Below, one piece after another: positions 7,353 to 12,259 of a stretch of DNA of 12,259 nt (its first letter is position 1; the number at the start of each line of letters is the position of its first letter). Source of the DNA: Spirochaetaceae bacterium (GTDB taxonomy: Bacteria; Spirochaetota; Spirochaetia; DSM-2461); the NCBI GenBank assembly GCA_003246505.1, contig QKAI01000366.1, forward strand, positions 1-12,259. Reading direction: 5' to 3'. The notes below the pieces were generated by a model, which was not told where the DNA came from, ran no database searches, and saw only the letters and a program-made list of their open reading frames with translations. The position numbers and the translations under genes were made by a program.

Positions 7353-7381
7353 AGAATATCATATACGGTTTAGGTTAACAA
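7353..7381 (-). promoter_or_regulatory. Predicted sigma70 promoter of lepB-hemW-lysS
   Basis: On the minus strand TTGTTA (7381-7376), 17 nt and TATTCT (7358-7353) would start transcription near 7346, giving a leader of about 14 nt that contains the AGGAGG. Nearby overlapping hexamers make the exact boxes uncertain. It is back to back with the smpB promoter, with -35 boxes 8 nt apart. Confidence 0.4.
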
Positions 7382-7389
7382 CAAGAAAA

Positions 7390-7418
7390 TGGACAGGTTT
7401 TCCTTTTTTTGCTATGAT
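7390..7418 (+). promoter_or_regulatory. Predicted sigma70 promoter of smpB, leaderless geometry
   Basis: TGGACA (7390-7395), a 17-nt spacer and TATGAT (7413-7418) are followed after only 8 nt (ACTCTACT) by the smpB ATG at 7427. The expected transcription start is near 7425. No SD exists between them. Confidence 0.55.
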
Positions 7419-7426
7419 ACTCTACT

Positions 7427-7894
7427 ATGGCAATTAAGAAAAAAGAAGGGCATCTGGCGGAAAACAGAAAAGCCCGGTACAACTACACAGTGGAAGAGAC
7501 TCTGGAGTGCGGCATCGCCCTTCAGGGGACGGAAGTAAAATCCATAAAGGCGGGGCATCTCTCTTTTCAGGACTCCTTCGTGGAGATTTCCCGGGGAGAG
7601 CTGTATATCAAGAATCTGCACATCACCCCCTGGGATTACGGAAACATTTTCAATCACCGGGCGGACAGATACCGAAAGCTTCTGGCCCATAGAAAGGAGA
7701 TCGACCGTCTGGAAAGAAAGGTGAATGAGCGGGGCTACACCCTGATCCCCCTGAAATTCTATCTGGTCAAGGGTCGGGTGAAAGTGGAAATAGGTTTATG
7801 TAAGGGTAAAAAGGCCTTTGACAAAAGGACATCCATCCGGGACAGGGATATCAAAATGGATATGGCCCGGGAGGTGAAGAAGAAATATCTGTAA
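7427..7894 (+). CDS. smpB: SsrA-binding protein SmpB
   Basis: Partner of tmRNA in rescue of stalled ribosomes (trans-translation). The 155 residues match the usual length and carry the family landmarks: an N-terminal AENRKARYNY (11-20), LQGTEVKSIKAGH (32-44), the YIKNLHI strand, a basic segment NHRADRYRKLLAHRKEI (76-92), KGRVKVEIGLCKGKKAFDKR (114-133) and a basic C-terminal tail ending VKKKYL, which would fold into the decoding site. The ATG at 7427 is the natural start; it has no SD and lies 8 nt after a predicted -10 box. The tmRNA gene (ssrA) is not in the window. The following tRNA has its own promoter, and I see no terminator directly after smpB, so read-through into the tRNA is possible. 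Confidence 0.96.
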   Translation: MAIKKKEGHLAENRKARYNYTVEETLECGIALQGTEVKSIKAGHLSFQDSFVEISRGELYIKNLHITPWDYGNIFNHRADRYRKLLAHRKEIDRLERKVNERGYTLIPLKFYLVKGRVKVEIGLCKGKKAFDKRTSIRDRDIKMDMAREVKKKYL

Positions 7895-7908
7895 TTTTTC
7901 CCCGGCGG

Positions 7909-7937
7909 TTGACAAAGAAGGGGGAATCATTTATATT
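7909..7937 (+). promoter_or_regulatory. Promoter of the tRNA-Val gene
   Basis: A perfect TTGACA (7909-7914), a 17-nt spacer and TATATT (7932-7937) lie upstream of the tRNA. The predicted transcription start is near 7944, about 7 nt before the mature 5' end. This is the best consensus match in the window, as expected for a stable RNA gene. Confidence 0.8.
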
Positions 7938-7950
7938 GCTGGAGCGTATT

Positions 7951-8024
7951 GGAGGATTAGCTCAGCTGGTTAGAGTACTTGCTTGACATGCAAGGGGTCG
8001 ATGGTTCGAGTCCATTATCCTCCA
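7951..8024 (+). tRNA. tRNA-Val (anticodon GAC)
   Basis: The cloverleaf folds completely: acceptor GGAGGAT (7951-7957) with ATCCTCC (8017-8023), D stem GCTC with GAGT (one G-T pair), anticodon stem CTTGC (7978-7982) with GCAAG (7990-7994), anticodon GAC at 7985-7987 in loop TTGACAT, and T stem GATGG with CCATT around TTCGAGT. The discriminator base is A8024. The 3' CCA is not encoded (AAG follows), so it must be added after transcription. It would read GUC and GUU codons. Confidence 0.95.
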
Positions 8025-8032
8025 AAGTTCGT

Positions 8033-8079
8033 AAAAAAAAAGGGTTAAAGGCAATCGGAAGCTGCCTTTAACCCTTTTT
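8033..8079. terminator. Bidirectional intrinsic terminator between tRNA-Val and cheY
   Basis: A perfect 12-bp inverted repeat, GGGTTAAAGGCA (8042-8053) and TGCCTTTAACCC (8063-8074), with a 9-nt loop. It is flanked by nine A residues on the left (8033-8041) and five T residues on the right (8075-8079). It can therefore end the tRNA transcript on the plus strand and the chemotaxis operon on the minus strand, 18 nt after the cheY stop. Confidence 0.93.
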
Positions 8080-8096
8080 CATTTTACGGTAATGGA

Positions 8097-8531
8097 TTAT
8101 TTGAAGATGCTGACGACCCTTTCCAGAACCTGACTTCTGTTCAAGGGCTTCACGATATAGTTTTTAGCACCCACCATAAGGGATTTTTTAACAAGATCCT
8201 GTTTGCCCAGGGCGCTTACCATTATGACTTTAGCGTTCTTATCGAATTCGATAATCTTTTCAAGCGCGGTAATACCATCCATTTTGGGCATGGTTATATC
8301 CATGGTTACCAGATCTACATTGGGGTAGAGTTCCTTGTATTTCTCAACGCCCTCTTCTCCGTCGGCGGCGGTGGCCACCACTTCAAATCCCTCTGAGGTG
8401 AGGATCTGATTTATCTGTTTTGTAACAAACATGGAATCATCCACAACTAGAACCCGATAGGCCTTGCCGTCAGATTTTATGCCTTCAGGGTCTCTTTCGT
8501 TCAGGGAAGGGAAATCACTAGTTGTTTTCAT
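8097..8531 (-). CDS. cheY: Chemotaxis response regulator CheY
   Basis: Single-domain receiver that, when phosphorylated by CheA, binds the flagellar switch. The 144 residues contain the acidic pair D31/D32, the phospho-acceptor D78 (in MDITMPKMDG 77-86), S106 at the switch Ser/Thr position (MVSALG 104-109), Y125 at the aromatic switch position and K128 in VKP. The receiver fold begins near residue 25, so there is an N-terminal extension of about 25 residues absent from enteric CheY; a similar extension, as I recall, occurs in treponemal CheY. AGGAG lies 11 nt before the ATG at 8531, a rather long spacing, with 18 nt between cheX and cheY. It is last in the operon, followed by the bidirectional terminator. 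Confidence 0.95.
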   Translation of the reverse strand: MKTTSDFPSLNERDPEGIKSDGKAYRVLVVDDSMFVTKQINQILTSEGFEVVATAADGEEGVEKYKELYPNVDLVTMDITMPKMDGITALEKIIEFDKNAKVIMVSALGKQDLVKKSLMVGAKNYIVKPLNRSQVLERVVSIFK

Positions 8532-8549
8532 AACCGGCGTTTCTCCTTT

Positions 8550-9014
8550 TTAAATTCTTTCCCGTATAGCCACATTGATCTCGACCAGTCCCTGGGGCAC
8601 GCTCAGGGGAACAATGAGTGCTTCTACGTTCAGATCGGTAACCTGCATATTGTCCCCGGTAATTATCGAGGGCGGAGTCAGATCGAATTTGAATCCCAGA
8701 TCGTGCAGTTTCGTAACTGCCTGGCCGGTAACCATATTGGCCAATTCGGTAATGGTCGCCTTAACCAGCTCGTCAATCTCGCTCAGTTTCTCCCCGTTCA
8801 TGGCAGAAGCGATACTGATAGCCGATTCCTTGGACATATCAATCAGTACACGACCTTCCACGTCGCCAGCCAAACCGACAAGGGCAGCAACACCCATAAC
8901 CGGCTGTGAAGTCTTTTTCAAGTACAATTCCTTTCGGACAACTTCTTCCTGAAGAACTTCCTGCATAATACTGAATGCCGCTTCAACAAAAGGATTAATG
9001 TATTCAACTCTCAT
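8550..9014 (-). CDS. cheX: CheY-P phosphatase CheX
   Basis: CheX of the CheC/CheX/FliY phosphatase family removes phosphate from CheY-P and so resets the motor signal; spirochaetes use it in place of CheZ. With the ATG at 9014 it has 154 residues and begins MRVEYINPFVEAA, the expected start of this family. The catalytic ExxN motif is ELAN at residues 90-93, followed by MVTGQA and the conserved LTPPSIITG (112-120). A TTG nine bases upstream (9023) would also be in frame, but it directly abuts the AGGAG at 9028-9024, whereas that SD is 9 nt from the ATG; the ATG is therefore chosen. It lies between cheW-cheR-like and cheY, and its location next to its substrate gene supports the role. A possible promoter lies just upstream. 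Confidence 0.94.
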   Translation of the reverse strand: MRVEYINPFVEAAFSIMQEVLQEEVVRKELYLKKTSQPVMGVAALVGLAGDVEGRVLIDMSKESAISIASAMNGEKLSEIDELVKATITELANMVTGQAVTKLHDLGFKFDLTPPSIITGDNMQVTDLNVEALIVPLSVPQGLVEINVAIRERI

Positions 9015-9023
9015 TCGGTTCAA

Positions 9024-9028
9024 CTCCT
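9024..9028 (-). promoter_or_regulatory. Shine-Dalgarno of cheX that decides its start
   Basis: AGGAG on the minus strand stands 9 nt before the ATG at 9014 and zero nt before the in-frame TTG at 9023, so it excludes the TTG as start. Confidence 0.8.
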
Positions 9029-9040
9029 ATCTATTCTTCT

Positions 9041-9070
9041 ATTATATACATTTTATTTAGTTCTTACCAA
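9041..9070 (-). promoter_or_regulatory. Possible internal promoter for cheX-cheY
   Basis: Immediately after the stop of the cheW-cheR-like gene the minus strand shows TTGGTA (9070-9065), an 18-nt spacer and a perfect TATAAT (9046-9041). The start would be near 9034, giving a leader of about 20 nt that includes the AGGAG. The 56-bp gap is much more AT-rich than its surroundings, and other gaps in the operon are only 11 and 18 nt. Confidence 0.45.
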
Positions 9071-10393
9071 TTATTTTTTCTGATAAACGGTAAACCCGTC
9101 AACAACTTTTTCCTCAAAACCCATATTCACATCCACTTCCTCATTCTTTCCCACAATGAGAATTCCCCCGGGTTTGAGGTTATCCATAATCAGGGAAAGG
9201 ACATGGAGCTGGGACTCCGGTCTGAGGAGGGAGAGAAGGTCCCTCACCACCACCAGGTCCAGGGCGGGAAGATTGGCATGGTGCACCATATCATGGTATT
9301 CGAAGATAATGGAATTCTTCACCGCATCGTTGAACTGCCACCGACCCGAAACGGATTCCACCAGCAGGTTCCGGTAGTATTCGGGTACGAAATCCCTGTC
9401 AAGGGTGAGGGAGGGAGCCATGGAAATGGACATGAGATCGTTGTCGTAGGCGAGAATCTTCAGCAGGGTCTGGGGATGATTCTTTTTAATAATCGATGCC
9501 AGGGAATAGGCTTCGTATCCGCTTCCGCACCCTCCGTTGAGAACGTAAAAATTCCTGCCCATATCATCGGGAAGAATTTTACCCAGCATCTGAATGTAAT
9601 CCTCACCCCACAATTCCCCGGTATAGGGGGAGTGGAATCCCTCCATGAACTTAATCGCGTCCTGCTCATCGCTGAACTGGATCTCCTTGCCGGCGCTCTT
9701 CCGGGCGCTGCTCCATGTTTTGTACCGCGCCCCCACCCAGTTGTTATTGAGGGTGGTTACATACATTTTCTGGAAGGTGGCCAGGGATTCCGAGATGAAC
9801 TGGATATTCAGCTTATCCCCTCCGGCACTTTCCGTAACCGGGGTTACGGAAATATCTTCCACCTGAACGGGCATGGAGGACGGCTCCAGACTGTCCGAAT
9901 CATCGGAATTGAAAATCTTTTCCACATCCAGAATGACATAGAGTTTCTTATCCGATTCCACAATTCCGGAAATGTATTTGACATTGATGTCGCCGAACAG
10001 GGGATGGGGAGGCTGTATGGTTTCCGAAGGAATGCCGACGACCTTGTCTATGGTGTCTACGATAACGGCAAGGGTATGATCCTCCAGGCGGAGTATGATC
10101 ATATTCTCCTGCTTCGTCTGGGATATATCATCGCTCCGGTTCATCTGGTTGAAAAAGATCCTCAGATCGATGACGGAAATGATATCCCCGCGCAGATTAT
10201 AGACGCCAACCACGAAGGGAGCCGCGTTGGGAACATAGGTGAAGCGGTTATCCTTGGAGATTTCCTTAACCTTCATAATATCTATGGCGTAATCCCTGCC
10301 CGCCAATGTAAAGGTCACCATGCGGAAATCCACGCTGGCTACGGAGCTTTTCTCATCTAGGACCTGCTGCTGATTCATAGTAATCCTATCCAT
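9071..10393 (-). CDS. CheW fused to a degenerate CheR-like domain (CheW-CheR-like)
   Basis: A 440-residue fusion. Residues about 20-165 form a CheW (SH3-like) coupling domain that joins receptors to CheA, with GVYNLRGDIISVIDLR (63-78) as signature. A linker of about 30 residues (165-195) follows. Residues about 195-440 resemble the CheR methyltransferase: the SAM-loop relic NGGCGSGYEAYSLA (286-299), AYDND 315-319, DLVVVRDLLSLL 379-390 and LKPGGILIVGKNEE 406-419. Against CheR, the loop GEEPYS reads GYEAYS, the catalytic-region RN is RD (384-385), and the Arg of the TxFFR-type motif is missing, so methylation activity is doubtful. Treponema denticola has a CheW-CheR-like protein reported to be needed for ordered receptor arrays; this appears to be the homologue. 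The ATG at 10393 is preferred to the one five codons in because GGGGAG lies 6 nt upstream. It is 11 nt after cheA. Confidence 0.92.
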   Translation of the reverse strand: MDRITMNQQQVLDEKSSVASVDFRMVTFTLAGRDYAIDIMKVKEISKDNRFTYVPNAAPFVVGVYNLRGDIISVIDLRIFFNQMNRSDDISQTKQENMIILRLEDHTLAVIVDTIDKVVGIPSETIQPPHPLFGDINVKYISGIVESDKKLYVILDVEKIFNSDDSDSLEPSSMPVQVEDISVTPVTESAGGDKLNIQFISESLATFQKMYVTTLNNNWVGARYKTWSSARKSAGKEIQFSDEQDAIKFMEGFHSPYTGELWGEDYIQMLGKILPDDMGRNFYVLNGGCGSGYEAYSLASIIKKNHPQTLLKILAYDNDLMSISMAPSLTLDRDFVPEYYRNLLVESVSGRWQFNDAVKNSIIFEYHDMVHHANLPALDLVVVRDLLSLLRPESQLHVLSLIMDNLKPGGILIVGKNEEVDVNMGFEEKVVDGFTVYQKK

Positions 10394-10404
10394 TTTCCTC
10401 TCCC

Positions 10405-12259
10405 CTATCTAAAGCTCAGTGCGTTCTGCATTCTGCTTTCCTGGGCTCTTCTGACGCCCAGATCCAGAAGCTGGCTCACATCTATAATCAGAGAAACCGT
10501 GCCGTCTCCCAGAATGGTGGCGCCGGCGATGCCCGGCGAATTGGTGTACTTGTCCTTAAGAGGCTTGATAACCACGTCCTCCTCCCCTATAAGGGAGTCC
10601 ACCACCAGGCCCATTTTCTTATCCCCCGTTCCCACGATGACGACGAAGAGGTGCTCCCTCTCCTGTTCCGTGGTGATGCGGAAGAGCTTGTCAAGGCGCA
10701 GGAGGGAGATGACATCGCTCCTCACGTTAAAGACTTCATAGTTGTCAATGATCTTGATATCCACCGGCTTGATGCGGTGACTCTCGATAACGGAGGTAAT
10801 GGGTATGGCGTAGATTTCCGTTCCCACCCGGACCAGGAGGCCCTGAACGATGGCCAGTGTCAGGGGGAGCTTGATAATGAACTTGGTCCCCTTACCCAGT
10901 GCCGATTCCACGCTTACCGTACCGTTGAGTTTTTCAATTTCCTTTTTGACCACGTCCAGCCCCACCCCGCGGCCGGAAACATTGGTCACTTTCTGGGCGG
11001 TGGAGAAACCGGGCTCGAAGATCAGATTGTAGACATCCGCTTCGGTGAGGGATTTCCCCGGATGGATAACGCCCCTCTCAATGGCCTTAGCCCGAATCTT
11101 CTCGGGGTTGATGCCCGCCCCGTCATCGGAGACTTCGATGACGATCATATTACCCTCATTGCTGGCCTTAAGAAGCAGGGTGCCCGTCTCATTCTTGCTC
11201 GCGGCGGTCCGGTCGCCGGGATGCTCGATCCCGTGATCCAGGGAGTTGCGGATGCAGTGCATCAAAGGATCAAGCAGCTGTTCCGTAACCGATTTGTCAA
11301 GTTCCGTTTCTTCACCCTCGATGACCAGATCCACTTCCTTGTCAAGGGATTTGCAGAGATCCCGGACAAGACGGGGAAAACGGGAGAAGATCTGGTTTAT
11401 CGGAACCATGCGGATGCGCAGGATGCCCTCGTGCAGGTCCCCCGTATTCCTTCCCAGATTGGCGGCGGTATTCTTGAAAACCCCCAGGGTGGATTTCAGT
11501 TTGGAATCGAAACTGTCGAAAACGGAGAACAGATCCTCGTACTGGGTGGTCAGCTCATCGCGGAGCTCCGTGGGAGAGACCCCCTTCTGAACCTTCTCCA
11601 GAATATGGGGGAGATTCTCAAAGAGCCCCTTCAGTCTCTCCTTATATTCATTTTCCGCGGAATTCAATTCCGAGGTTATATCCACGAACTGATTGCTTAT
11701 CTGATTGAAAGAGGCCTTATTGATAACCGCCTCGGAAACCAGATTCAAGAGATTGTCAATCCGCTTGCTGTCCACCCTCAGGATGGCGGAAGCGTTATTC
11801 TTTATCTTCTTTTTGGGAGCGTTTCTTCTGAGACTGTCGCTCTGGAACTGCTGGGCCTCTTCGATCTGAGATTCAAGGGAGATGGATTCCGAATCCTCCA
11901 CCACGGGGGCGACGGGGGGAGCGGTTTTGCGGATTACCTTTTCCACGGTTTTCTCAACCCTCTTCGCTTCCTCGAAAACTTTGATGTCATCCCCTTCCAT
12001 ATCCTTCACGACGACCTTTGTGGTGACGTCGGATATGCTGGCTTGACTCTCTATCTCATCCTCAGCCATTTCGGTGGCGAGAAAGTATTCCACCACCGGC
12101 CAGTAGGTATCCTCATAGAGCTTCTCAAAATCGGGAATGGTTTTGAGCAGGGTCCCCTTTTCCTTAAGGCGGGCGTAGACCTGGATGCCGCCCACACTGT
12201 TCATGGGATTGGCCTCATCAAAATAGACGCTGATCTGAAGGACTTTGCCCTCGCCGGCT
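10405..12259 (-). CDS. cheA: Chemotaxis histidine kinase CheA (5' end outside window)
   Basis: The reading frame stays open to the right edge (residues AGEGKVLQISVYFDEANP precede the first internal Met at 12204), so the true start and the P1 domain with the phospho-accepting His lie outside. Numbering from that internal Met: residues 1-70 look like the P2 CheY-binding domain; 71-140 are a charged, Pro-containing linker; 141-268 the P3 dimerisation domain (RVDSKRIDNLLNLVSEAV to RIRMVP); about 270-450 the P4 kinase with N box HCIRNSLDHGIEHP 316-329, G1 DDGAGI 360-365, FEPGFST 396-402 and G2 GRGVGLDVV 411-419; 450-599 the P5 domain that binds CheW. From RVD to RMVP is about 126 residues, roughly double the usual length, so P3 is extended. 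It phosphorylates CheY within receptor arrays at the inner membrane and is the first gene visible in the che operon. Confidence 0.97.
   Translation of the reverse strand, partial: AGEGKVLQISVYFDEANPMNSVGGIQVYARLKEKGTLLKTIPDFEKLYEDTYWPVVEYFLATEMAEDEIESQASISDVTTKVVVKDMEGDDIKVFEEAKRVEKTVEKVIRKTAPPVAPVVEDSESISLESQIEEAQQFQSDSLRRNAPKKKIKNNASAILRVDSKRIDNLLNLVSEAVINKASFNQISNQFVDITSELNSAENEYKERLKGLFENLPHILEKVQKGVSPTELRDELTTQYEDLFSVFDSFDSKLKSTLGVFKNTAANLGRNTGDLHEGILRIRMVPINQIFSRFPRLVRDLCKSLDKEVDLVIEGEETELDKSVTEQLLDPLMHCIRNSLDHGIEHPGDRTAASKNETGTLLLKASNEGNMIVIEVSDDGAGINPEKIRAKAIERGVIHPGKSLTEADVYNLIFEPGFSTAQKVTNVSGRGVGLDVVKKEIEKLNGTVSVESALGKGTKFIIKLPLTLAIVQGLLVRVGTEIYAIPITSVIESHRIKPVDIKIIDNYEVFNVRSDVISLLRLDKLFRITTEQEREHLFVVIVGTGDKKMGLVVDSLIGEEDVVIKPLKDKYTNSPGIAGATILGDGTVSLIIDVSQLLDLGVRRAQESRMQNALSFR

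Noticed and set aside
7333..7362. Upstream ATG for lepB (7362)
   Set aside because: It would place a perfect AGGAGG inside the gene and overlap the predicted -10 region; the ATG at 7332 has that SD in front.
7985..7989. Reading the tRNA anticodon as CAT (Met) from GACAT
   Set aside because: The 5-bp anticodon stem fixes a 7-nt loop TTGACAT, which puts GAC at positions 34-36.
9015..9023. TTG start for cheX giving three more residues
   Set aside because: The AGGAG directly abuts the TTG, which leaves no room for initiation; the ATG at 9014 has proper spacing and gives the familiar N-terminus.
9203..10360. A 385-codon plus-strand open frame opposite the cheW-cheR-like gene
   Set aside because: The minus strand encodes clear CheW and CheR-like motifs with a good SD; the opposite frame has none.
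1..12259. Mobile elements, CRISPR arrays, defence islands
   Set aside because: I looked for transposase motifs, direct repeat arrays and terminal inverted repeats and saw none; all long stretches are filled by recognised housekeeping or chemotaxis genes.

Overview
The window reads as spirochaete chromosome of moderate GC. Three things point there: a class I (archaeal-type) lysyl-tRNA synthetase, a cheA / cheW-cheR-like / cheX / cheY cluster in the order known from Treponema, and a CheA with an enlarged dimerisation domain. These match free-living Spirochaetales or Treponema relatives; I cannot name the species. No mobile element, CRISPR array or phage gene is visible, and coding density is high.

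Layout, left to right. (1) 1-584, minus: N-terminal part of a ParE/GyrB-type topoisomerase subunit, cut by the left edge. (2) 585-679: a 95-bp divergent promoter region. (3) 680-3819, plus: a Rep-like UvrD-family helicase joined by a TAATG stop/start overlap to an SfsA-DUF123 fusion protein. (4) 3820-3867: a minus-strand terminator between convergent genes. (5) 7332 down to 3868, minus: an overlapping operon lepB - hemW - lysS (signal peptidase I, haem chaperone, class I LysRS). (6) 7333-7426: divergent promoters. (7) smpB and then a tRNA-Val(GAC) with its own promoter, both plus. (8) A bidirectional terminator at 8033-8079. (9) 12259 down to 8097, minus: chemotaxis operon cheA (5' end outside the window), cheW-cheR-like, cheX, cheY.

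How the genes work together. In the chemotaxis block, CheA phosphorylates CheY, CheX is the CheY-P phosphatase, and the CheW-CheR-like protein couples receptors to CheA. Its methyltransferase half looks degenerate, so it is probably structural. The extended CheA P3 domain and the CheW-CheR-like protein are the two parts linked in Treponema denticola to an unusual receptor-array geometry suited to thin, highly curved cells. The helicase plus SfsA-DUF123 pair joins a motor to a protein that combines a PD-(D/E)XK-like and a GIY-YIG-like nuclease fold, which suggests a DNA-processing unit of unknown job.

The least expected pattern is in the promoters. Four genes (parE, rep-like, lysS, smpB) each have a sigma70-like -10 box ending only 7-8 nt before the ATG and no usable Shine-Dalgarno sequence. 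This geometry predicts leaderless mRNAs. By contrast lepB, cheW-cheR-like, cheX and cheY have clear SD sequences. The lysS case sits inside the end of hemW, so that gene may be both operon-read and separately transcribed.
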